From positions 1 through 42,967 of the forward strand of contig USBG01000002.1 in assembly GCA_900552855.1 (NCBI GenBank): DNA of 42,967 bases. The letters are read 5' to 3'. Below the pieces are notes generated by a model. That model saw only the letters and a program-made list of their open reading frames with translations. It did no database searches and had not been told where the DNA came from. This DNA comes from an uncultured Phascolarctobacterium sp. (GTDB lineage Bacteria; Bacillota; Negativicutes; Acidaminococcales; Acidaminococcaceae). Numbering within the stretch: the first letter of the stretch is position 1; each line of letters begins with the position of its first letter. This document shows, one piece after another, positions 23,219-30,287 of the stretch. A program made the position numbers and the translations under genes.

Positions 23219-23686
23219 ATGGAAAATTGGTCGTTAGATGAGGCAATTGCCTACTATAAGGAGCAGGATGCTCCGTCTAATCAGGAGGCTTTGGTAAATT
23301 TACTACGCGAGGTACAGGAAAATAACGGTGGCTTTTTACCAGATATTGCAATGGAGGATATTGCTGCTGCTATGAATGTCAAACCTAGCTTTTTAGGAGC
23401 GTTAATTAAACGTTATCCTAGCCTGCGCACGGAAAGTGCACCTCATCGTCTAGAAATTTGCGGTGGTCCCAATTGTGCTAAAAACGGTTCTGCCAAAATA
23501 TTGAAATTCATTGCTAACGAATATAAGGTGCAGTCCGGCGGTATTAGCAAAAGGGGAGGCTTTTCCTTTAAAATCTGTGGCTGCATGAAGCAGTGTCCCC
23601 ACGGTCCTAATATTAAGTGGGATGGCGAAATCTATAATCACGCAGACGAGGCGTTATTGGCAAAGCTTATCCATGGCAAATATTAA
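23219..23686 (+). CDS. NuoE-like [2Fe-2S] thioredoxin-fold protein
   Basis: A 155-aa protein starting at ATG 23219 behind AAGGAGAAG. It has the NuoE/HydA-type layout: a helical N-terminal part (VNLLREVQENNGGFLPDIAM) then a thioredoxin-like fold with [2Fe-2S] ligands Cys81, Cys86 (CGGPNC) and Cys122, Cys126 (CMKQC, after Cys120). Length matches NuoE and the gamma subunit of bifurcating hydrogenases. No NuoF or hydrogenase gene is adjacent, so it stands alone. It may be an electron carrier or serve a partner elsewhere. Confidence 0.85.
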   Translation: MENWSLDEAIAYYKEQDAPSNQEALVNLLREVQENNGGFLPDIAMEDIAAAMNVKPSFLGALIKRYPSLRTESAPHRLEICGGPNCAKNGSAKILKFIANEYKVQSGGISKRGGFSFKICGCMKQCPHGPNIKWDGEIYNHADEALLAKLIHGKY

Positions 23687-23881
23687 CGTTTGGAGAATGG
23701 AGCTGCTTTACGAAAAAAACTATCTATGGTAGCTTGAATTAACTGGGTAGGAAAATGTTTAATAAGTTCAGTGGCTTTTAGAATACTAAAGCTGTAGTGT
23801 TTATAGCTGTGGTGTTTATTTTAAACTCTTTAGAGCTGGACTGGTTATTGTAAAGAGTAATTTTATGAAAGAGGAATAGTT

Positions 23882-25204
23882 TTGGATAATATAGGTCTAT
23901 TAATTTTACTACAGGTATTATTAATACTTTTAAACGCGGTTTTTGCAAGTGCAGAGATTGCAGTACTTTCTGTTAATGAGGCAAAGATTGCTGCTATGGC
24001 AGAAAAGGGTAATAAGCGTGCTCAACGTTTATTGAAGCTGATGAAGGAGCCTGAAAAGTTTTTATCTACAATACAGATAGCAATTACCTTGTCTGGCTTT
24101 TTAGGAAGTGCTTTTGCAGCAGAAAATTTTGCTGACCCGTTAGCTGCGTGGCTGCTGTCTTTGGGGGTGCCAATGTCTGCATCAAGTATGGAAACCGTTA
24201 TGGTAATTTTGATTACCTTAATTCTGTCCTATTTTACCCTTATTTTTGGTGAGTTGGTGCCTAAGCGTGTAGCAATGAAGAAATCTGAGGAGCTGGCACT
24301 GGCGTATTCTGGTATTGTAGGTGCAATATCCACCGCTTTTAAGCCTGTTGTTTATTCCTTGTCCTTTTCAACCAATGCTGTGCTAAAGCTGTGTGGCATT
24401 GACCCTAAGGAGGATGATGATACCGTCAGTGAGGAGGAGATCCGTATGATGGTTAAGGCCAGCGGTGACAAGGGTGCTATTGATAAGGAGGAGCAGGAGT
24501 TTATTCAAAATGTTTTTGAGTTTGATGATTTGACTGCCGGTGAGCTGGCAACTCATAGAACTGATGTTATGGCTTTATGGATGGAGGATAGTGATGAGGA
24601 ATGGGATAGAATTATACGTGAATATCATTATTCCAACTATCCTATTTGTGGTAATTCTACTGACGATGTTATAGGAGTTCTCAATACTAACAAATATTTG
24701 CGTTTGCGAGCTGCTAATCGTACAAGAATTATGAATGAAGCTGTTTCTCCAGTCTTTTTCGTACCAAAGAGTATTAAAGCCGATGTGCTTTTCCGCAATA
24801 TGAAGAAGGAAAAGGTATCCTTTGCCGTTGTCTTGGATGAATATGGTGGTATGGCTGGCGTTATTACTTTAAGTGATTTGGTAGAAGAGCTGGTTGGTGA
24901 TTTGAATATGGATGATGATAAGACGGAGCATATTGAGCCTCATATTGAAATGATTAATGATTTATCATGGAAGATATATGGTAACGCTACATTGTCCGAT
25001 ATAAAAGAAGAAACTGGTATAGATTTTGGTTCACCTGTCTTTGACACATTTACAGGTATTGTTTTTGACAAGCTTAGTGCTGTTCCTAAGGATGGCAAGC
25101 AGAAGATTACAGTAGAGTTTTCTGACTTTACGGTGCAGATTAATGAAATTTTTGAGCATCAGATACATGAGGCTATTATTTTTAAACATGAGAATAGGCG
25201 TTAA
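23882..25204 (+). CDS. CorC/HlyC-type DUF21-CBS protein
   Basis: A 440-aa protein starting at TTG 23882 after GAGGAATAG. Domains: DUF21 membrane domain (residues 1-190) with LLNAVFASAEIAVLSVNEAK and LSYFTLIFGELVPKRVAM; a CBS pair (about 200-340, VSFAVVLDEYGGMAGVITL, also HRTDVMALWMEDSDEEWDRI); and a CorC/HlyC C-terminal domain (about 355-435). The family is named for hemolysin and magnesium/cobalt efflux, but no hemolytic activity can be inferred; roles in ion transport are likely. Predicted inner-membrane protein. A hairpin (about 25244-25270) and the typA promoter follow. Confidence 0.92.
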   Translation: MDNIGLLILLQVLLILLNAVFASAEIAVLSVNEAKIAAMAEKGNKRAQRLLKLMKEPEKFLSTIQIAITLSGFLGSAFAAENFADPLAAWLLSLGVPMSASSMETVMVILITLILSYFTLIFGELVPKRVAMKKSEELALAYSGIVGAISTAFKPVVYSLSFSTNAVLKLCGIDPKEDDDTVSEEEIRMMVKASGDKGAIDKEEQEFIQNVFEFDDLTAGELATHRTDVMALWMEDSDEEWDRIIREYHYSNYPICGNSTDDVIGVLNTNKYLRLRAANRTRIMNEAVSPVFFVPKSIKADVLFRNMKKEKVSFAVVLDEYGGMAGVITLSDLVEELVGDLNMDDDKTEHIEPHIEMINDLSWKIYGNATLSDIKEETGIDFGSPVFDTFTGIVFDKLSAVPKDGKQKITVEFSDFTVQINEIFEHQIHEAIIFKHENRR

Positions 25205-25315
25205 TGATATATAGTTTTTGCATAGATGCTTATGAGGTTTAGCCTTTGTGGACTAAATTAGTCTACAAAGATATAAAAATAAGCTTAGAAAATTGTAAAG
25301 AATGTAATAAATTCA

Positions 25316-25344
25316 TTGACACTAACTGCTAAAGAGCATATAAT
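25316..25344 (+). promoter_or_regulatory. Consensus promoter of typA
   Basis: TTGACA (25316-25321), 17 bases, TATAAT (25339-25344): a perfect consensus sigma-A promoter. The start site would be near 25351, just before a terminator-like hairpin. Confidence 0.9.
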
Positions 25345-25360
25345 TAATAGGTAACCCTGT

Positions 25361-25400
25361 AAGAAGGATGCAATTGACACGCATCCTTCTTATTATTTTT
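25361..25400 (+). terminator. Attenuator-like hairpin in the typA leader
   Basis: AAGAAGGATGC (25361-25371) and GCATCCTTCTT (25381-25391) form a perfect 11-bp stem followed by ATTATTTTT. It sits between the typA promoter and the typA start, so it should stop or slow early transcripts. Confidence 0.75.
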
Positions 25401-25442
25401 AAAAATATCCATGATGCAGCTTTTTAAGGAGAGAAGTACACA

Positions 25443-27269
25443 ATGATTAGAAATGATTTACGTAATATAGCGATTATTGCCCACGTTGACCATGGCAAGA
25501 CTACCCTGGTTGACGCACTGCTGAAGCAAAGTGGTGTCTTCCGTGCCAATGAGCATGTTGAAGAGCGCGTTATGGACTCCAACGCTTTGGAGCGTGAACG
25601 TGGTATTACCATTTTGTCTAAAAATACTGCTGTTATGCACAACGGTACTAAAATCAATATTCTGGACACCCCGGGCCATGCTGACTTTGGTGGCGAGGTA
25701 GAGCGCGTGTTAACCATGGTTGACGGTGTTTTGCTGGTAGTAGATGCTTATGAAGGTCCTATGCCTCAAACTAAATATGTACTGCGTAAAGCTTTGGAGC
25801 AGCACTTAAAGCCCATTGTTGTTATTAATAAAATTGACCGTCCTGACCAACGTGTTACTGAGGTTATTGATGAGGTTCTGGACCTGTTCATCGAGCTGGA
25901 TGCTGATGAAGACCAACTGGAGTTCCCTGTTGTTCTGACCTCTGCACGTAGCGGTATTGCTAAGCTGAGCATGGATGATGAAAGCGAAAACATGGAGCCC
26001 CTCTTCAAAGTAATTTTGGAAAACATTCCTGCTCCTGATGTTGACACTGAAGCTCCGCTGCAAATGCTGGTTAATACTCTGGATTATGATGATTATGTAG
26101 GTCGTATCGTTGTAGGTCGTATCGTTCGTGGTACCCTGCATAATGGTGAAAATATTACTCTGATGAATGAAGAGTCCTCTGTAAAGGCTAAAATTGGCCG
26201 TCTGTATTCTTACCAAGGTCTGAAGCGTGTAGAAACTCAAGAGGCTGGTGCTGGTGATATCGTAGCTTTAATTGGCTTGGCTGATGCAAACATTGGTGAC
26301 ACCATTGCTGACTACGAAAATCCTGAGATGCTGCAAGGCATTAAAATTGATGAGCCTACTTTGTCCATGGTATTCTCCGTTAATAACAGCCCCTTTGCAG
26401 GTCGTGAGGGTACATATGTAACTAGTCGTCATCTGCGTGAGCGTCTGTTCAAGGAAATTGAAACTAACGTGTCTATGCGCGTTGAAGAAACCGAAACCAC
26501 TGAAGCATTTAAGGTTTCCGGTCGTGGCGAGCTGCATCTGTCCGTATTGATTGAAACCATGCGTCGTGAAGGCTATGAGCTGCAGGTTGGTAAGCCTAAA
26601 GTAATTATGCACCGCGATGAAAACGGCACTCTCTTAGAGCCTATGGAAGCACTGACTATTGACGTTCCCCAAGATTACATGGGTGCTGTTATGGAAGGCC
26701 TGGGCCTGCGTAAAGCTGAGCTGGTTAACATGACCGAAATGGCTGGCTATCTGCGTATGGAATTCAAGATTCCTGCTCGTGGCTTGATTGGTTTCCGTAA
26801 CCAATTCCTGACTGATACTAAGGGTAATGGCGTTATGAACCATGTATTTGCTGGCTACGAAGAATATAAGGGTGAAATTCCTGGCCGTACCCGTGGCAGC
26901 TTAGTTGCTTTTGAAACTGGCGAAACCTCTTCCTATGGTATTAGTAATGCTCAAGAGCGTGGTACTATGTTTGTAATTCCTGGCGAAAAGATTTATGAAG
27001 GCCAATTGGTTGGTGAAAACAGCCGTGAGGATGATATGGACGTTAACCCCTGCAAAAAGAAGCATGTCAGCAACATGCGTGCTTCCGGCAGTGACGATGC
27101 TATCCGCTTAATTCCGCCTAAAACTTTCTCTCTGGAGCAGGCTTTAGAGCATATCAATGAGGATGAGCTGGTTGAGGTAACTCCTAAAAACATTCGTATG
27201 CGCAAAAAGATTCTTGACAGACTGGAACGCGGCAAAATGCGTGGTCGTATGAAAAACGGTCAAGTATAA
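25443..27269 (+). CDS. typA: Translational GTPase TypA (BipA)
   Basis: A 608-aa GTPase of usual length, starting at ATG 25443 after AAGGAGAGAAG. G-domain motifs are all present: G1 AHVDHGKTTLVD, switch region ERGITI, G3 DTPGHADFGGEV, G4 NKID. The following domain II (DDYVGRIVVGRIVRGTLHNG), EF-G-like III and V domains (SGRGELHLSVLIETMRREGY) and the TypA-specific C-terminus (GLIGFRNQFLTDTKGNG, RGTMFVIPGEKIYEGQLVGE) follow. It acts on the ribosome in assembly and stress growth. It has a strong promoter and a hairpin in its leader, and sepF has its own promoter just downstream. Confidence 0.98.
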   Translation: MIRNDLRNIAIIAHVDHGKTTLVDALLKQSGVFRANEHVEERVMDSNALERERGITILSKNTAVMHNGTKINILDTPGHADFGGEVERVLTMVDGVLLVVDAYEGPMPQTKYVLRKALEQHLKPIVVINKIDRPDQRVTEVIDEVLDLFIELDADEDQLEFPVVLTSARSGIAKLSMDDESENMEPLFKVILENIPAPDVDTEAPLQMLVNTLDYDDYVGRIVVGRIVRGTLHNGENITLMNEESSVKAKIGRLYSYQGLKRVETQEAGAGDIVALIGLADANIGDTIADYENPEMLQGIKIDEPTLSMVFSVNNSPFAGREGTYVTSRHLRERLFKEIETNVSMRVEETETTEAFKVSGRGELHLSVLIETMRREGYELQVGKPKVIMHRDENGTLLEPMEALTIDVPQDYMGAVMEGLGLRKAELVNMTEMAGYLRMEFKIPARGLIGFRNQFLTDTKGNGVMNHVFAGYEEYKGEIPGRTRGSLVAFETGETSSYGISNAQERGTMFVIPGEKIYEGQLVGENSREDDMDVNPCKKKHVSNMRASGSDDAIRLIPPKTFSLEQALEHINEDELVEVTPKNIRMRKKILDRLERGKMRGRMKNGQV

Positions 27270-27271
27270 TT

Positions 27272-27300
27272 TTGACAAAGTTGTAAAACTCTGATAGAAT
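27272..27300 (+). promoter_or_regulatory. Promoter of sepF
   Basis: TTGACA (27272-27277), 17 bases, TAGAAT (27295-27300). It starts three bases after the typA stop, so sepF can be made separately from typA. Confidence 0.75.
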
Positions 27301-27371
27301 AATCTATACTAACAAGGGCAAAAAAAGCACGGCTTTTGGTAGATATAAGCTGCAGTTTGGAGGCGTAGCCA

Positions 27372-27746
27372 ATGGATTTTAAAGGTACAGCAAAAAGATT
27401 TCTCAGTATGGAGGATCATGAGGAGCAGACTCAGGAGTATTCTGGTCCGCGCCTAGTGAAATCTGGTCATTTAAATATTGTAGTACGCACCCCGAAGTCC
27501 TTCAGTGATGTGCGTGAATACGCTGATTCTCTGATGGGTGGCAGCGCTATTATGGTTAGCTTTGAGGCTGTTGATCCAGCTTTGAGAAACCGTATTTTTG
27601 ATTATCTCAATGGCGTAAGCTATATTGTTAATGCATCTGTTTCCTGTGTTACTGATGACCTGCTTTTGTATGCACCAGAGAATGTTGAGGTAAATAAGGA
27701 AACTATTGTAAAACGCAGTGGTTTTGGCTTTAAGTTAGGTAAATAG
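27372..27746 (+). CDS. sepF: Cell division protein SepF
   Basis: A 124-aa protein starting at ATG 27372 with GGAGG upstream. The N-terminal amphipathic membrane-targeting region (MDFKGTAKRFLSM) is followed by a short linker and the SepF core: IVVRTPKSFSDVREYADSLM, NRIFDYLNGVSYIVNASVSC and DLLLYAPENVEVNK. It is slightly short for the family (about 150 aa), mainly in the linker. SepF tethers FtsZ filaments to the membrane. It is not next to ftsZ or the ylm cluster here but behind typA; the terminator directly follows. Distant family members could differ in role, but the motif fit is good. Confidence 0.85.
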   Translation: MDFKGTAKRFLSMEDHEEQTQEYSGPRLVKSGHLNIVVRTPKSFSDVREYADSLMGGSAIMVSFEAVDPALRNRIFDYLNGVSYIVNASVSCVTDDLLLYAPENVEVNKETIVKRSGFGFKLGK

Positions 27747-27757
27747 GAATAATTACT

Positions 27758-27789
27758 AAACCGTTCTTCTTTTGAAGAACGGTTTTTTT
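27758..27789 (+). terminator. Terminator after sepF
   Basis: AAACCGTTCTTC (27758-27769) pairs with GAAGAACGGTTT (27774-27785) around a TTTT loop, followed by TTTTA. Confidence 0.92.
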
Positions 27790-27811
27790 ATACCTATTTT
27801 AAAATGATGTA

Positions 27812-27840
27812 TTGCAAGCAAGAATAAATGCTGATATAAT
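27812..27840 (+). promoter_or_regulatory. Promoter of the cobalamin riboswitch transcript
   Basis: TTGCAA (27812-27817), 17 bases, TATAAT (27835-27840). The transcript would begin near 27847, ahead of the riboswitch core. Confidence 0.75.
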
Positions 27841-27845
27841 AAGAG

Positions 27846-28080
27846 AAGGATTTTAATACATATTCTTATTATAATCCTTGCTGAAAAGTAAATATTTTTA
27901 AATGGGAAATTTGGTGAGATTCCAAAACTGTACCGCAGCTGTGTTGGTAGCTTATTATGTCAAATCCTTTTGCCGAGGGACATAAAAGCGATGACCTAAG
28001 TCAGGGCACCGTTATTTTTTCTTGGGCTCGCGAGTACGAGCTGGGGACTATCTTTTCTGCTTTTGGAAGCAGATTTTCCT
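27846..28080 (+). promoter_or_regulatory. Cobalamin riboswitch
   Basis: The core has the conserved order: GGGAAATTTGGTGAGATTCC (27904-27923), then the ACTGTACCGCAGCTGTG block (about 27928-27944), and the B12-box-like AAGTCAGGGCACC (27998-28010). An outer AAGGATT/AATCCTT pair frames the 5' part (27846-27880). The sequence is slightly divergent from the consensus but keeps the key order. A hairpin TCTGCTT/AAGCAGA (28056-28073) followed by TTTTCCTT at its 3' end could be the regulated terminator. Cobalamin binding would repress the downstream gene. Confidence 0.9.
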
Positions 28081-28160
28081 TACCTGCATTGCACGGGCCT
28101 TGAATATTAGATAAGGACCGTAGAATTGCGGGCTTTATTTTGTTTTTAGGGATGGTGGAT

Positions 28161-29117
28161 ATGACGAAGCATTTAGTTAACTTTTGTGCTATTGATTGGT
28201 ATGAGAAAGAGCTGGCGGAACGCGGTCAGTCCTTGGCTGATTATATTAACCAGCTTGGTGTAGATGGTGTAGAGCAATTTGTTTATACTGTTGAACCTAA
28301 TAAAAATTCCTACAGTGATTTGACAGTAGGCGTACATCTTAATTATTGGCCCTATTGGATGGATTTTTGGCTGAAAAAGGCTAAACGCTTGAAGCAGTAT
28401 TTCCGTAATATACATGAACGTAATCAATATTTCCATGATGCATTAAGCTGCGAAGAATGGCTGTCAGTTATTCGTCGCAATATTAACGTGGCTATTGCGG
28501 AAAAGCCCGAGTATCTTGTATGGCACGTAGCAGAGGCTAACAACGAAGAAATTTTTACATATCAGTTCAATTATAGTGATAGAGAGGTTTTACAGGCAAG
28601 TGCTGATGTGTTTAACTCCATTGCTGACGAAATTCCTGCAGGCACCACTGTATTGTTTGAAAACCTTTGGTGGCCTGGTCTGCGACTGACTGATGTGCGT
28701 AATGTTAAATTCTTCTTTGACAGAATTAAGCGTGATAATGTTGGTATTATGCTTGATACCGGACATTTGATGAATACCAATCTGCGTTTGAAAAACGAAG
28801 CAGATGCTGTAGATTTTGTTTGTCGCACCTATGAAAAGCTGGGTGATTATGGCAAACTGGTTAAGGGACTGCATTTAAGCTGTAGCTTGAGTGGTTCCTA
28901 CCAACGTAATTTTAATCGTCAGGCTCCAGATAAGCTGGACTATGAGCAGGTTTGGCGTCATGTTACTCAAATTGACAGACATCAGCCCTTTGAAACAGAA
29001 GCTGTTAAACGCATTTTAGAGGCTGTTCAGCCTGAATACATTGTTCATGAGCTGGCCTTTGATAGCATGGATGATTTGGCTAATAAGCTGCCTATCCAAA
29101 TGAAAAATATTAGATAG
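28161..29117 (+). CDS. TIM-barrel protein under cobalamin riboswitch control
   Basis: A 318-aa protein. I prefer ATG 28161, nine bases after AGGG (28148-28151), over the in-frame ATG 28152 and TTG 28140. It resembles the xylose-isomerase/AP-endonuclease-2 type TIM barrel: PEYLVWHVAEANNE, TTVLFENLWWPGLRLTD, VGIMLDTGHLMNTNL, KGLHLSCSLSGSYQ and IVHELAFDSMDDL, with His/Glu/Asp residues at expected metal positions. No signal peptide. The cobalamin riboswitch directly upstream suggests a role in corrinoid synthesis, salvage or a cobalamin-linked process. No other cob gene is in the window. The exact reaction is unknown. Confidence 0.8.
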   Translation: MTKHLVNFCAIDWYEKELAERGQSLADYINQLGVDGVEQFVYTVEPNKNSYSDLTVGVHLNYWPYWMDFWLKKAKRLKQYFRNIHERNQYFHDALSCEEWLSVIRRNINVAIAEKPEYLVWHVAEANNEEIFTYQFNYSDREVLQASADVFNSIADEIPAGTTVLFENLWWPGLRLTDVRNVKFFFDRIKRDNVGIMLDTGHLMNTNLRLKNEADAVDFVCRTYEKLGDYGKLVKGLHLSCSLSGSYQRNFNRQAPDKLDYEQVWRHVTQIDRHQPFETEAVKRILEAVQPEYIVHELAFDSMDDLANKLPIQMKNIR

Positions 29118-29128
29118 TTTTTGTTTCT

Positions 29129-29182
29129 GTTACATTTTTTATGATATAATAGGATTGTCGTTTGACAGTCCTATTATTGTTT
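29129..29182 (+). promoter_or_regulatory. Possible promoter plus leader hairpin of the SH3 gene
   Basis: A TATAAT lies about 29143-29148, with a weak TTGTTT about 18 bases upstream. It is followed directly by the hairpin AGGATTGTC-GTTT-GACAGTCCT (29152-29173) and TATTATTGTTTT, then the ribosome site. The layout (promoter, then terminator-like hairpin, then gene) resembles the typA leader. Confidence 0.45.
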
Positions 29183-29195
29183 TAAGGAGAAATTT

Positions 29196-29903
29196 ATGAA
29201 GCTTAAAAATTTTTTATTAGCTTTGTGCATATTGTTGTTGGTGCCTGCAGTAGCTGGTGCAGAAAACAAATATTATCTTGGTGAAAAGCTAAAGGGTTAT
29301 AAGCAGGCTGAATTTGTACTGCTGACAGGTGATGATGTTAATTTTCGTAAGGCACCTGTTAATGGTCAGGTTATTAAGTGCCTGCCACATCATACATTGA
29401 TGCGAGTAATAGAGCGTAATGGCGATTGGCTTAAGGTTGATATTAGTGGCACTGAGGGTTATGTAGCTGCAAATTTTGCAGGTCAAGGCAGTAGAGACCA
29501 GCTTATAAGTGATGATTTTACTGGTGTGATGGCTGACTTAGGTACTAAATTTGACGAAGCTAGAGCTAAAACGGAGCTGGGAAAACCGCAAAGGGAGTAT
29601 CGTGATAAGGAAACTAAGCGCGATATGTACGACTATGGCAGAGTAGTACTTGGTGTGCGTCATAATAAGGTGGCAAGCATTGAAATAAAGGATTCTCAAT
29701 TTATTACTATGCGTGGTGTTAGTATTGGTGATAGCAATGGACGTGCCATTGGCCAGTATGGTATGCCAGACGGTGTAGTTTATGCTAAGGATTGCACTGA
29801 ATATGAATATCGTTTAAATGGTGAAGCCCCATGCCGTTTTGTTATAGGTGTAGATAGCAATAATGCAATTAAAAAGTTTGTGATGGAGCTGTTAGACGAT
29901 TAA
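29196..29903 (+). CDS. Exported SH3-domain protein
   Basis: A 235-aa protein starting at ATG 29196 after AAGGAGA. Residues 1-22 are a signal peptide ending in AVAGA. Residues about 38-95 are a bacterial SH3-like domain (GDDVNFRKAPVNGQVIKCLP, then GDWLKVDISGTEGYVAANF). The C-terminal part (about 110-235) is an unrecognised beta-rich region (RDMYDYGRVVLGVRHNKVAS, ISIGDSNGRAIGQYGMPDGV) that may hold two copies of a short motif. Probable cell-wall or periplasmic protein. Monocistronic. Confidence 0.75.
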   Translation: MKLKNFLLALCILLLVPAVAGAENKYYLGEKLKGYKQAEFVLLTGDDVNFRKAPVNGQVIKCLPHHTLMRVIERNGDWLKVDISGTEGYVAANFAGQGSRDQLISDDFTGVMADLGTKFDEARAKTELGKPQREYRDKETKRDMYDYGRVVLGVRHNKVASIEIKDSQFITMRGVSIGDSNGRAIGQYGMPDGVVYAKDCTEYEYRLNGEAPCRFVIGVDSNNAIKKFVMELLDD

Positions 29904-30095
29904 AATCGCCAACGATATTTTTAGAAAAATATTTTAAATATGGGCGTATTATAAAGATGGATTTAAGGACGCAATGAAGGTTATTAGGACAAAATCGTCT
30001 ATAGATGGACCTATGTTGTCCCTGAATAATCTATATGTATTAATATATTGCGAAATCATCTTCATAAAAGGAAATAAAGTTAAGAATTATATTTT

Positions 30096-30133
30096 AAGGC
30101 TATAAGTATTATTGAAATGCTTATAGCCTTTTA
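30096..30133 (+). terminator. Terminator before the AbgT-family gene
   Basis: AAGGCTATAAG (30096-30106) pairs with CTTATAGCCTT (30120-30130), followed by TTAT. It lies 190 bases after the SH3 gene. The stretch 29904-30095 is AT-rich with nothing else recognised. Confidence 0.7.
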
Positions 30134-30224
30134 TGTAGGCTAATCTTGATATTTTCAGAAAATTTCCATATTAAATGCATTTTTCTTAGCTTTTCGTGTA
30201 TTCTCTTTAAATTACTATAGTTTT

Positions 30225-30265
30225 ATAATGAGACAATAAATGGTATAATGATTTTGTCTCATTAT
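30225..30265 (+). promoter_or_regulatory. AbgT promoter with a flanking inverted repeat
   Basis: An extended -10 (TGG TATAAT at 30241-30249) is framed by a perfect 12-bp inverted repeat, ATAATGAGACAA (30225-30236) and TTGTCTCATTAT (30254-30265), with a 17-base spacer. The left arm overlaps a second TATAAT. This looks like an operator. The six inner bases AGACAA/TTGTCT match those at the AGCS promoter (4471-4489). Confidence 0.55.
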
Positions 30266-30287
30266 TTTAAAAGGAGTGACATTTTTA

